Origin: Bacillus sp. MYb209
Lineage (GTDB): Bacteria > Bacillota > Bacilli > Bacillales > Bacillaceae_G
Direction: 5' to 3'
DNA length: 63,908 bases
Assembly: GCF_002975175.1 (NCBI RefSeq)
Contig: NZ_PCNZ01000024.1
Location: 1-63,908 of the forward strand
The position numbers were made by a program, and so were the translations under genes. The notes under the pieces are model-generated. The model saw only the letters and a program-made list of their open reading frames with translations. It had not been told where the DNA came from and did no database searches. Below, piece by piece: positions 54,817 through 63,908 of the stretch. Position 1 is the stretch's first letter. The number at the start of each line of letters is the position of its first letter.

Positions 54817-54946
54817 ATACAAATTGAATTAGGATGTAGAAATGTTATCATTTAGTGGGCGTTTATAAAAATAAGCGTTACTGTGAGAACAGCTGAGTTA
54901 CTATGACCCTATGCCAACACATTCTATCTTTTCCTCATCTTCTGAT

Positions 54947-55645
54947 TTAAAGGTCATCCTCTTCTTGTTTTTCAAAATCACTCCATGTCCAATTGGTCCA
55001 ATCATTATTTACTTTTCCTACAGTTATCAAATTCACATTATTTAATTCAATCGCTTTAGCTAAACTTTGAAAGAATATGCTCTCACTCGGTTTTTGATCA
55101 TCACTAATATCAGGATGTTCCCATTCTTCTGTTTGATAAAATAGATTTGGTTTAAATTCTGCATTGATTTCATCTAATATGTCCGAGGGCTTTATCCAGA
55201 ATTTCTCCTTATATATAGAAGTTAAAAAACGAATAAGTTTGGTAGGATGAAATGAATTTGTTTCAATTCCTAAACGCTTATACTCTTCTACTGTTGGTGT
55301 TAAGGTAATATGTTCTCCTTTCAAAAGTAGCTCCATATGAAAAGGATCTACAAGGAAACGATCTTCATCATCGTACCAATACTCTTCATTTACCAGCGTT
55401 AAGATTTCATCAAAACATGCAAAGAATCCTTGCTGTCTCATGCTATTACTATACACATAGAAGCTATTCGATATCTCAAGGTTTGCATCAACGCCCACAA
55501 CCTCAAATACAATGAGCCACTTGTCTTCCTCTCGAAAAACAGATATTCTGGATTGTGCTAAGTCAAAATTATAGTTATCAAGTACTGGAAAATCAAACTC
55601 CCCCGCGTACCTATCTAGTGTTTTAAGTATTTTTTCTGCTTTCAT
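54947..55645 (-). CDS. Acidic protein of unknown function (DUF7003-like)
   Basis: 232 aa from ATG 55645 after GGAGAG (the frame opens at 55660). Begins MKAEKILKTLDRYAGEFDFP and has SRISVFREEDKWLIVFEVVG, a pattern I associate with a cytoplasmic Bacillus family (DUF7003) that may be of the SMI1/immunity type; not certain. Ends in an acidic tail. It is a single gene. Confidence 0.7.
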   Translation of the reverse strand: MKAEKILKTLDRYAGEFDFPVLDNYNFDLAQSRISVFREEDKWLIVFEVVGVDANLEISNSFYVYSNSMRQQGFFACFDEILTLVNEEYWYDDEDRFLVDPFHMELLLKGEHITLTPTVEEYKRLGIETNSFHPTKLIRFLTSIYKEKFWIKPSDILDEINAEFKPNLFYQTEEWEHPDISDDQKPSESIFFQSLAKAIELNNVNLITVGKVNNDWTNWTWSDFEKQEEDDL

Positions 55646-55660
55646 AACATTACTCTCCAT

Positions 55661-55993
55661 AAAGTTAGTATAGTAAATTTTTATTACATTCGTTTTTCTT
55701 TATTTAACTCATAAACATTATCTAAATACAAGGACATTTTTCATGTCCCTCTAAAATGGCAAACATCAGTTTTGTTTATTTGTATATTATATAAAACTCT
55801 AATGGCACAGTAAACAACATTTGATTATGACGCTATCCTTCATTTTCTTTATAATTGTATTTTCACAGTCCCCATCGTAACACTCCACTGCAGCTCCCCT
55901 TATTCTTCCTTACAATTGAAACAAAGACATACAATTTATTGTTAGTGCACAATACAGTTTGATCATTTTCTATCTAATGACTTACTATACAAG
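55661..55993. other. Interval without gene
   Basis: About 330 bases with no supported frame. Contains the promoter side of the 54947 gene. Confidence 0.4.
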
Positions 55994-56021
55994 AAAAGAC
56001 GCGTTTCTAAATAAACGCGTC
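55994..56021 (-). terminator. Terminator after the DinB gene
   Basis: Stem GACGCGTTT / AAACGCGTC with T-run on the minus strand. Confidence 0.85.
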
Positions 56022-56072
56022 CGATTGTTAAACTTTCAATATTTAAAACGGCAACCGATTAGCTATCAAGTA

Positions 56073-56537
56073 TCACCAAGAAGGTGGAGGCCACTCTCCA
56101 ATTAATTGCCGAATCAGTGCTATCTGTCCGGTATGATAACTGTTGTGTGCCATAAGTGTGGCTAAAATGTCACCACGAGTCCTTCCCAATCCTACGTCTT
56201 TCAGTTCCTTTAAATCTTTTTTCGCTTCATTTTCAGCTTCCTTTATTCCCTTACTGAATAGAAATAGGGCGTCACTCCACTTGGTTTTATTTGACGGAGC
56301 TGTTTCATCGGGCCATGAGTCTTCGTCATGTTCTGGATGATTGGGCACTCTACCTTTAAGATAGGAAAGATAGAAATCTTGCCAGAAAATCATATGGTTT
56401 AAAATCTGCCATACTGAATATGGACAGTTCGCGGGTTTTCCACCAGACATCTCCCACCGTAAACCCTCAAACACCTCCAAGGGATCAACATGAGCATTTT
56501 CCCCATGTAACCCGCCTTCAAAGAAATAAGATGACAT
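56073..56537 (-). CDS. DinB-family protein
   Basis: 154 aa from ATG 56537 behind GAGGGG. A four-helix bundle with metal-binding His residues: WQILNHMIFWQDFY (about residue 45) and TLMAHNSYHTGQIALIRQL (about 127-145). Family members are bacillithiol-dependent S-transferase-like or of unknown activity. Single gene with its own terminator. Confidence 0.9.
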   Translation of the reverse strand: MSSYFFEGGLHGENAHVDPLEVFEGLRWEMSGGKPANCPYSVWQILNHMIFWQDFYLSYLKGRVPNHPEHDEDSWPDETAPSNKTKWSDALFLFSKGIKEAENEAKKDLKELKDVGLGRTRGDILATLMAHNSYHTGQIALIRQLIGEWPPPSW

Positions 56538-56552
56538 AAGCATTCCCCTCAT

Positions 56553-57040
56553 TTTTCAAAATTGAACACCCTTTTTCCACTTAACAAAATAAACAATTCT
56601 TTCGACCTTCTCACTGTTGCTCTGTCCTCTTATGTTTTTATACTTTTCCCAGAAAAATAATACAGAAAAATTAAAATTTTCTGTATCCTGATTCATTATA
56701 ACAAATATTCAACAATCTGGCCCTTTAGTGACATTATTTCATTGCTATTGAACAGTTCTAATTCACGTTTCAGTTCAGATTTTCTTTTCTCTTTTCACTA
56801 TAAAAAATCCCTTTAGATACAATGATCCAAAGGGATTTTTTTATAAGCATCGTGAATTTTTTAAAGCTACATCTGTTTCGTTGTATCTGAAATGATCGAT
56901 TATATGTATAAAATAGAAACTATACAAAAAACGAATAAAAACCTTAAAAACACTAGACTTTTATTAGAGTTTATAAATTTATATTCATATATTCTTAGGA
57001 ACACTTCTTTATGTCACTTATCAACTAATACTCAACATCC
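56553..57040. other. Interval with terminator and possible relic
   Basis: 490 bases. A minus-strand stretch ending near 56700 reads KRKSELKRELELFNSNEIM...IVEYLL with no start, probably a scrap of a lost gene. A terminator lies at 56802-56842. Confidence 0.4.
56802..56842. terminator. Bidirectional terminator
   Basis: Stem AAAAAATCCCTTT / AAAGGGATTTTTT. Confidence 0.85.
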
Positions 57041-57811
57041 CTATCTTTTCTTCCGGCAAACTACCACCATTGAATAACAATCCTCCTGCAACTCATTCCC
57101 ATCCCAATCATTGTATATATGTAACAATTCAAATCCATTCGCTACTAGTAATCTTTCTAATTCTTGTGGATACGTATACCTAAGATCTATTGTTGTTTTC
57201 AGTTCCTCTACGAGCGCATTATCCTCATAAAACCTTCTTGTTGTTATGTAGTGCTGTATTTGCTGAATTGAATCATAATTCATCTCAGTATATAAATCAC
57301 ATCTTCTTCCCTTTTCATCTGTAATAGTTGTCCAATATTCTTCTGTAGATGGTTGCATTAATTCTTCCTTTGACGGAAAACGTGTATCAAATATAAATAT
57401 ACCATTATCAGTTATTACATTATGAATCGATGCTAATAATTGATTTTGATGTGTATTCGTAAGAAAGTGCTGGAATCCATGGCCTACCATAAATGCTAAC
57501 GGAATTGTTTCTTCGACGCTCAATTGCAAGCAGTCTTGCTGTAACCATTTCACATTCTTTAAACTCGCAGATTTACTCTTCGCTTCAGCAAGCATACCTT
57601 CATGTATATCTACACCAATCATATGATATCCTTCTTCGATAAAAGGAATAGTGACTCTCCCTGTTCCACATGCAATATCTAAAATCCATTCATTTTGTAT
57701 ATTAAGTTTCCTTGCCCAAGAAAGTAAAAATGGAAAATCTGACAAACTCTTATTTTCTACATCATACCGTTCCGGATTCTCATATTCAGATAAACTCCAT
57801 TTTGTTTGCAA
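57041..57811 (-). CDS. Class I SAM-dependent methyltransferase
   Basis: 256 aa. Motif I ILDIACGTGRVTIPFIEEG (about 42-60), motif post-I MIGVDIHEGMLAEA, and FIFDTRFPSKEEL near 135. The C-terminal part has a beta-rich cap as in glycine/sarcosine or ubiquinone-type enzymes. Acceptor unknown. TTG start after GGGGAA. Single gene divergent from the ZIP transporter. Confidence 0.9.
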   Translation of the reverse strand: MQTKWSLSEYENPERYDVENKSLSDFPFLLSWARKLNIQNEWILDIACGTGRVTIPFIEEGYHMIGVDIHEGMLAEAKSKSASLKNVKWLQQDCLQLSVEETIPLAFMVGHGFQHFLTNTHQNQLLASIHNVITDNGIFIFDTRFPSKEELMQPSTEEYWTTITDEKGRRCDLYTEMNYDSIQQIQHYITTRRFYEDNALVEELKTTIDLRYTYPQELERLLVANGFELLHIYNDWDGNELQEDCYSMVVVCRKKR

Positions 57812-57966
57812 TCTTATTCCCCATTTCGCATTACCTATTTAAATTCAATATATAGATTATAACGAATCGATAGACTTTTCTCTATAATCAAACATAATTA
57901 CTTGGACTAATCTGCCTCCCCTATTAGTAAGCTAAAAACAAGGGTATAGAATCGGAGTGTGATAAT

Positions 57967-58704
57967 ATGGAACGATTATGGATTCCAATGATCGTTACGT
58001 TTTTTTCGTTCGGCGGGTTACTATTAGGCGGTGCTGTTGGATTTGCAACACGCCAACTAATTGAAGAAAAGATGCATCGCTTATACGCATTATGTGGTGG
58101 TATTTTACTTGGATTATTATCACTTGAAATTATTCCTGAAACATTTTCAAGCTATGAAATAATAGGTCCTTTACTTGGAATTGCTATCGGAGTATTAGTT
58201 ATGAGCTTATTAGATAACTATTGCCATCATCCAATTATACATAAGAAAGATCAACAAGCATGGCAAACCTTCCTTTTTCTTTCTTTCGCCATATTCATTC
58301 ATAATATGCCGAGTGGGTTTGCGTTAGGTGCAGCATTTATGAATCATAATGACTCTGCCATTCCTTTCTTACTTGCGATTGTTATTCACCATATTCCAGA
58401 AGGATTAGCTTTAATTATTCCATTTCTCTTTACAAAACATAAATATATTTCATTTTTATTAACAACTTTATTACTTTCTCTTATTCTCGGTACCGGTACT
58501 GTTTTTGGTATTTTAATGGAAGGAAAAGCTCTTCATCTACAAGGTCTCATTATGGGAAGTGCTATTGGTTCACTTGGCTATGTTACAATTCATGAAATGC
58601 TTTGGAAAGCAAAAAAACAGCTACCTTTCCTGCAGTTTCTATCGTGGTCTACTAGTGGCTTTTTACTAATAATAGTGTTCACTCTATTCGCTGGACATCA
58701 TTAA
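57967..58704 (+). CDS. ZIP-family metal transporter
   Basis: 245 aa, about eight helices. IHNMPSGFALGAAF (about helix 4) and IHHIPEGLALIIPF (helix 5) contain the His/Glu metal-binding pair of ZIP proteins, followed by VTIHEMLWK. Family members move zinc, iron or manganese into the cytoplasm. GGAGTG precedes the ATG. It is followed by the pyruvate oxidase gene after 82 bases, with no terminator seen between them. Confidence 0.92.
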   Translation: MERLWIPMIVTFFSFGGLLLGGAVGFATRQLIEEKMHRLYALCGGILLGLLSLEIIPETFSSYEIIGPLLGIAIGVLVMSLLDNYCHHPIIHKKDQQAWQTFLFLSFAIFIHNMPSGFALGAAFMNHNDSAIPFLLAIVIHHIPEGLALIIPFLFTKHKYISFLLTTLLLSLILGTGTVFGILMEGKALHLQGLIMGSAIGSLGYVTIHEMLWKAKKQLPFLQFLSWSTSGFLLIIVFTLFAGHH

Positions 58705-58786
58705 AACAAAAAAGTTATATCATTTGTATATTTTTCCTTTTTCTCCAAAACATAATAGTATCTACCTATTATAAGGAGGAACGATT

Positions 58787-60487
58787 ATGTTTGGGAAAAC
58801 AGCCGGTGAAGCATTAGTGGATCTTTTAATTGACTGGGGTGTAGAACACATATATGGTATGCCTGGAGATTCCATCAATTCTATAATTGAAGCTTTAAGA
58901 AAAAAACAAGATAAAATTAAATTTATTCAAGTTCGCCATGAAGAAGCTGGCGCGTTAGCAGCGGCAGCCTATGCGAAATTAACAGGAAAACTTGGTGTTT
59001 GTATGGCTATTGCAGGACCTGGAGCTATTCATTTATTAAACGGTTTATATGATGCCAAACTCGATCAAGCTCCTGTATTAGCAATTTCAGGACAAGTAGA
59101 AACCGATTTACTCGGGACGGATTTTTTCCAAGAAGTAAACTTAGAAAGAATGTTTGATGACGTTGCGGTTTATAATCAACGAATAATGTCAGCTGAACAG
59201 TTACCAGCTGTAGTGAATCAAGCGATTCGAATGGCATATACGAAAAAAGGTGTCTCTGTTCTTACAATTCCAGATGATGTCCCAAAATTTGAAGTGAAAA
59301 ATGGTGCGCGCATTACAAACTCTTCCTTTACATTACCAGAAATATTTCCGCAAGAAGAAGATTTAGCTATAGCAAAACTCGCACTTAATGAAGCGAAAAA
59401 ACCTGTTATTTTAGCTGGGAAAGGGGCAAAACATGCGAGAGAGTCTTTACTTGCATTTGCAGAACATATCGGTGCTCCAATCGTACTTACATTACCAGCT
59501 AAAGGGATTGTTCCTGATGAACACCCTCTTTGTATCGGTGGATTAGGGTTAATCGGGACGAAACCTTCTTATGAAGCAATGAAGCATGCAGATACTTTAA
59601 TTATGGTGGGCACTTCTTATCCGTTCACTGGTTTCTTACCCGAAAAAGCAAAAACACTTCATATTGATACAGACCCCGCACAAATCGGGAAACGTTATAC
59701 GACAGATATCGGCTTAGCTGGTGATGCTGATAAAACATTAAAATGGTTAATTGAAAATGTAGAAAAACACGAGGACCATTCCTTCTTAGAGCATCATCAA
59801 GAAATGATGAAAAAGTGGGAAGAAAAATTACACACTCAAGAAGAAGATTCTTCGACTCCAATTAAACCACAGCGAGTTATGCATGCACTGCAGAAAGTAG
59901 CAGAAGATGACGCAATTCTTTCAGTCGATGTTGGAAATGTAACAGTATGGACAGCAAGGCACTTCCGTATGACGAATCAGCAATTTATCATTTCTAGTTG
60001 GCTTGCAACACTTGGCTGCGGTTTACCTGGTGCAATTGCTGGACAAATTGCTTTCCCAGATAAACAAGTGTTTGCAGTTTGTGGTGACGGCGGATTCGGA
60101 ATGACAATGAATGACTTCGTAACAGCTGTTAAATATAAACTACCAATCGTTGTTGTTGTATTAAACAATAATAAAATTGCTATGATTAAATTTGAACAAG
60201 AAGTTATGGGAAATATTGAATTTGGTACAGACTTAACGAATCCTGATTTCGCAAAATATGCTGAGGCGTGCGGTGGTATTGGATACCGCGTAGAACATTT
60301 AGATGACTTACTTCCTGCCTTTGAAAATGCAGTAAAACAAAATAAACCGTGCATTATTGATGTAGTTGTAGATGTAAATGAAGCACCGATGCCAGCAAAA
60401 ATCCCATTTGGTCAAGCAGCCGGTTATACGAAACATATGATAAAAGAATTATTTGAAGAAGGTAAGATTGATTTACCGCCACTTTAA
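58787..60487 (+). CDS. Pyruvate oxidase (thiamine-diphosphate enzyme)
   Basis: 566 aa, three domains: Pyr (about 1-175, YGMPGDSINSIIEAL and RHEEAGALAAAAYAKLTG with the activating Glu), central FAD-related (about 190-330) and PP (about 370-540, GDGGFGMTMNDFVTAV, the ThDP/Mg motif GDG...N). This set fits PoxB/YdaP-type pyruvate oxidase (acetate- or acetyl-phosphate-forming), rather than acetolactate synthase. AAGGAGG precedes the ATG. Confidence 0.9.
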   Translation: MFGKTAGEALVDLLIDWGVEHIYGMPGDSINSIIEALRKKQDKIKFIQVRHEEAGALAAAAYAKLTGKLGVCMAIAGPGAIHLLNGLYDAKLDQAPVLAISGQVETDLLGTDFFQEVNLERMFDDVAVYNQRIMSAEQLPAVVNQAIRMAYTKKGVSVLTIPDDVPKFEVKNGARITNSSFTLPEIFPQEEDLAIAKLALNEAKKPVILAGKGAKHARESLLAFAEHIGAPIVLTLPAKGIVPDEHPLCIGGLGLIGTKPSYEAMKHADTLIMVGTSYPFTGFLPEKAKTLHIDTDPAQIGKRYTTDIGLAGDADKTLKWLIENVEKHEDHSFLEHHQEMMKKWEEKLHTQEEDSSTPIKPQRVMHALQKVAEDDAILSVDVGNVTVWTARHFRMTNQQFIISSWLATLGCGLPGAIAGQIAFPDKQVFAVCGDGGFGMTMNDFVTAVKYKLPIVVVVLNNNKIAMIKFEQEVMGNIEFGTDLTNPDFAKYAEACGGIGYRVEHLDDLLPAFENAVKQNKPCIIDVVVDVNEAPMPAKIPFGQAAGYTKHMIKELFEEGKIDLPPL

Positions 60488-60493
60488 AATATA

Positions 60494-60539
60494 AAAGAAA
60501 GATAGCTGAAAACAATTTGTCTTCAGCTATCTTTCTTTA
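60494..60539. terminator. Bidirectional terminator
   Basis: Stem AAAGAAAGATAGCTGAA / TTCAGCTATCTTTCTTT between convergent genes. Confidence 0.9.
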
Positions 60540-61538
60540 TTTTTGTACCTCTCTATAGAAAGAAAAATCATTCACAGTAGGTTGTATTTGTTTCTCTACT
60601 TGCATTTCTTCCTTCTTCCGATTCGCTCTTCTAACATTACCTAGTTTAATCGCATCTTGCATACTATTACTAATAAGATTTCCTGACAAGATTGTCATAC
60701 TATAGAAAGCGATTGGTATAAGTACGATCCATGTATGAGTAGTTAAGTGACGGAAGTTTTGACCAATTAGGCCAGTCCATTCTTTTGTTACACTATCTGC
60801 CTCTGTACCAAAAATTATTGTTCCGCCAAAAAATAATTCTAACAAACCAAGATGCAAGAGGAGTAATAAAGTACTTACAAATTGCTGGGCTACTAATAAA
60901 AGAAATGATGGTAGCATATGCGGCCATACATGGCGTTTCAACCTCTGCCACTTACTCCCGCCGAGCACAGTGGCCGCCAACATAAATTCTTCATTCTTAA
61001 TACGTTTTACTTCTTGCGCTACATACAACATAACAGTTGGTACAGCAAGGCACGCAAGAACCACTACTTGAAACGCAACTCGCAAATGAAACGGAGCAGC
61101 CGCCTCTCCACTTTCGAACGTTAAAACTGCATTTAACATAAAATAAGAAATCATGATCATTGGTACAATACTAAACGGATCAAAAAAAGATGAGATAACT
61201 GAAAATGAGCGTTTACTGTACATACCAAATAATAAACCAATAGCTCCGCCAATTACTACACGTAAAACTGCGATAACGATACTTGCACCAACTGTCCATT
61301 TCGCTCCTTCTATTATTAACTGGAACAGGTCGCGGCCTTTCTCATCAGTTCCGAACCAAAATTTACTCGACGGTGAAAACGGAGCAGCCTCCAATTCTCC
61401 TTTTTCGTTATACATCATCGTTAGTTCACGAATATTTCCGTCAAAAAGCACCGTATTTCCAATACTAACAATCATTAGTACACTCAAAAAAGTAACACCT
61501 AGCCAAAATCTCACATCTCTTTTTACAACTTTCCACAT
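60537..61538 (-). CDS. ABC transporter permease, DppC/OppC-type
   Basis: 333 aa, about six helices. WFGTDEKGRDLFQLIIEGAK and the EAA-type loop AATVLGGSKWQRLKRHVWPHMLP are diagnostic. ATG 61538 follows the OppB-type stop by one base and is preceded by GGAGCG. The second permease of a peptide/nickel-type importer; the ATPases and binding protein are not in the window. C-terminus is basic. Confidence 0.9.
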   Translation of the reverse strand: MWKVVKRDVRFWLGVTFLSVLMIVSIGNTVLFDGNIRELTMMYNEKGELEAAPFSPSSKFWFGTDEKGRDLFQLIIEGAKWTVGASIVIAVLRVVIGGAIGLLFGMYSKRSFSVISSFFDPFSIVPMIMISYFMLNAVLTFESGEAAAPFHLRVAFQVVVLACLAVPTVMLYVAQEVKRIKNEEFMLAATVLGGSKWQRLKRHVWPHMLPSFLLLVAQQFVSTLLLLLHLGLLELFFGGTIIFGTEADSVTKEWTGLIGQNFRHLTTHTWIVLIPIAFYSMTILSGNLISNSMQDAIKLGNVRRANRKKEEMQVEKQIQPTVNDFSFYREVQK

Positions 61539-61539
61539 G

Positions 61540-62406
61540 TTACACACGCTCCTTTATAACATTTTGTAAAAGCGTATGTAATAAACGAAATAGTATAAAA
61601 AGCGGTACGTATAATAAAACTAAACTCACTGTAAATATTTCTAATTTTGAATTTTCTTTTACAAAAACAAACATACCGTACGTATTAAACAGCCATTCAA
61701 TAATATATAAATTTGATAACATAAATAAAATATTTGTTTTTGCATAATAGACTGTTGTTAACAAGACATTTCTTGAAATATGGTGCGTCAAAATATGTCT
61801 TAAACTTAGCCCTTTACTCTTAGCAAATATACTATAATCTTTCTCTAATTCTTCTCTGAAACGTAATAATAGTAGCTTAATAAATAATAAAGTTGTAGGT
61901 ATAGAAAGGCATATTATTGGTAACAGGCGAGCCCTTTCCTCTCCAAGTCCTGCAAATTTCACTGGCATAAAACCTGTCTTTTGAAAGATTATTACTACTA
62001 AAAGTTGAGATAATAAAATTAATAAAATATCCGGAATACTTTCAAGTCCGACGAAAATCCCATTCCACATACGTTGCTTTGATTGAGAGCGCTGTAATAC
62101 CCAAACAACGATAAAATACGCAATGAGTAAAGATAGTATAAATGCCGAAATAAATACAAACATTGTCTCTACATAATGAATCCATATTTGTGGAAACAAC
62201 TTTCTTGAATTCCGAAACCCATACGTAATTTCACCTGGTTGAAGTAACTTCTCTCCAAGAAACACAACTGTGTTCCAAAAACCGATTAAATCAATTTGCA
62301 GCCCCTTAAATAAGCGCGGGAGTGCCCCTAAAAATAGAATACAAATAAGCGCCGCAAATAATTGTAAACATGTAACCCCACACCACTTAGCAATTCGCAT
62401 CAACAT
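61540..62406 (-). CDS. ABC transporter permease, DppB/OppB-type
   Basis: 288 aa, six helices. EEF-type coupling loop FAKSKGLSLRHILTHHISRN near 215-234. AAAGGGG precedes the ATG. Operon with 60537; 56 bases after the broken MFS gene. It is shorter than the 310-330 aa norm. Substrate may be peptides, nickel or a metallophore. Confidence 0.88.
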   Translation of the reverse strand: MLMRIAKWCGVTCLQLFAALICILFLGALPRLFKGLQIDLIGFWNTVVFLGEKLLQPGEITYGFRNSRKLFPQIWIHYVETMFVFISAFILSLLIAYFIVVWVLQRSQSKQRMWNGIFVGLESIPDILLILLSQLLVVIIFQKTGFMPVKFAGLGEERARLLPIICLSIPTTLLFIKLLLLRFREELEKDYSIFAKSKGLSLRHILTHHISRNVLLTTVYYAKTNILFMLSNLYIIEWLFNTYGMFVFVKENSKLEIFTVSLVLLYVPLFILFRLLHTLLQNVIKERV

Positions 62407-62461
62407 AACTATTACCCCTTTATCATCCGAAAGAATATTCAGAAATGAAATTTCAGATATA

Positions 62462-63723
62462 TTACATCTCTTCAGCTACAGCCTGCACTCGCTTTTTCCC
62501 ACTAGGTAAAATAGCTTGGTATAAACACGTAACAAAAAATAATAAACCAAATAAAATAATATACAATGTATCTGCACTAATCCATTTTGGGAATAACATA
62601 GCTATCGCTCCAAGAGATAACAATTGGAATCCTGTCGTTAATGGACTAAGTAAACTTTGAACGCGCCCCATAAATGACTCTTCTACAATTTCGTACATCC
62701 ACCCTGATATCGCAATATTAATAAACGGTAGAAAGAAAGTCGCAAAAGCTATACATACATAAAAAGGCCATACGTGATTTACAAAGTAGCACATACCGAA
62801 GAAGACTCCTGAGCAGCCATCCCAAAAACAATAATAGATTTTGGGGCATATTTCTTACCTGCACTTGTTGCTACTACACTTCCGATCAATAATGAAATCC
62901 CTCCAACTACCCCACCTACCATTGCTAAACTTTCATACGTTTCTGGAGCTAGTTTGTATTTTAATATGTAAGTAGTCGATACGCTTAAAATGCCATTTAA
63001 TAATCCAAATACGATAAATCCTAATAGTAACTTTTTTAAAGTTTCATTTTGGTATATGTACTTGATACCTTCTTTAAACTCTGTTATTAACATCTTCAAG
63101 TTAACTTCTTTCCATTTTGTTCTACCATTTGGTAAACGAACACTTTCTGGAATTGAAATTGTTTGAATTAAAATACCACTCGCAATAAAGGTGAACGTAT
63201 TGACTAAAATGCTCCCGTAAATTCCAAATGTCCAATATACCATCGTTGCAATTCCTACACCAAATAAAGCATACAAACTAGTTACCATTTGATTAATACC
63301 TGCTGCTGCACCATATTGATCCGAGTCCACTACCCCCTGTATCATCGCCTGTTCAGATGGCGAGAAAAATTGAATACACGCATTTTCCAAAAATAAAAAT
63401 ATAAAGACAAGTATAATCATCCCGTAATAAAGCGAAATTAAAATTCCGATATTACAGAGAGAACAACATATATTGCTTATCGTACAAATACGTTGTCTAT
63501 CAAACCGATCCACCACTGTCCCTACTAATAGAAAAAAAATTAGTGCAGGTAATGCAACCATAATTTGCGTCGTCGTTGCGTAAACTGGCTGCTTTCCGTA
63601 TTGATCTAACAAATAAAACATTAAAGATATACCAGCAATCATAGAACCGAGTCGTTCTAAAATATTTGCTAGAAAAAACCGTGCATACACTTTGTTGCGA
63701 AATAACTGTAGCATTTCTTTCAT
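62462..63723 (-). pseudogene. MFS transporter, single-base frameshift
   Basis: ATG 63723 behind AAAGGAT opens MKEMLQLFRNKVYARFFLA and runs through VDRFDRQRICTISNI (MFS loop 2-3) to FGMAAQ near 62812. It then shifts: one added base at about 62810 restores GVFFGMCYFVNHVWPFY and the last four helices to 62462. About 420 codons (12 helices) in total. The rest of the sequence is undamaged, so either recent inactivation or a base-calling error. Confidence 0.88.
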
Positions 63724-63881
63724 ACTTAGTATCCTTTCTCTCGACAAAATATTATTATTTCAGTCATTTCTCGGAAGTCGTATTATATTTTTTCGACTAT
63801 TATCCAATCTTTTCCTTCTTTATAGAGAACCAGTTATTAAAAAAGACTCTTATTGGTATTATCCCCTTTAGGTAGACAGTG

Positions 63882-63907
63882 TAAAAAAGACCATGTGCAC
63901 ACATGGA
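63882..63907 (-). terminator. Terminator of a gene to the right of the window
   Basis: On the minus strand CCATGTG / CACATGG pairing followed by TCTTTTTT. A transcript entering from the right ends here, so the MFS-permease unit probably starts within the window. Confidence 0.6.
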
Positions 63908-63908
63908 T

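Overview
The window reads as a chromosomal segment of a Bacillus cereus group bacterium. The evidence is low GC, AGGAGG-type ribosome sites with many TTG starts, sporulation genes, and an exosporium collagen-like protein with a BclB-type end. There is no rRNA, tRNA, CRISPR array, transposase or phage gene. I could not run any search, so family names come from motifs and memory.

Layout. 1-10 kb: repeats, DEAD-box helicase, a DUF4367-like pseudogene, MBL hydrolase, YkvA-like protein, catabolic threonine dehydratase, a GNAT-aminotransferase fusion, PlsY, and the xpaC-telA pair. 10-16 kb: O-methyltransferase, decayed sigma-factor and leucine-rich-repeat genes, then a spore-surface island (cupin, 55-aa Ser/Asn/Cys protein, BclB-like glycoprotein) in which each gene has a sigma-K-like promoter. 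15.5-21.6 kb: XRE-cupin regulator divergent from a LysE exporter, a heterodimeric ABC exporter and a GNAT. 22-34 kb: CPBP protease and P-loop kinase, csp-ydjO cold-shock pair, HemY-like oxidase, a Spo0E-like phosphatase too short for usual gene calling, a second XRE-cupin/transporter pair and several relics. 34-41.5 kb: a gerABC-type germinant receptor operon led by a one-helix microprotein behind a sigma-G-like promoter, then an MMPL exporter with a divergent TetR regulator. 41.5-50 kb: a strikingly decayed stretch. 50-55 kb: a CNNM/CorC-type transporter, then a cadmium/lead-type efflux unit whose ArsR sensor carries the CmtR cysteine pattern and whose P-type ATPase has a Cys-pair-rich tail. 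55-64 kb: DinB, methyltransferase, ZIP transporter, pyruvate oxidase, an orphan pair of oligopeptide-type ABC permeases and a frameshifted MFS gene.

The most unusual window-wide property is gene decay. About sixteen genes are broken or are fragments, seven of them between 42.9 and 49.9 kb. Lesions include in-frame TAA, TAG and TGA codons as well as single-base frameshifts, so neither one reassigned codon nor homopolymer sequencing error explains them all. I see no clear novel multi-gene defence or secretion system. The best leads for new biology are the small germination-operon membrane protein, the spore-surface island, the CmtR-type cad unit and the unexplained small genes and leaders.
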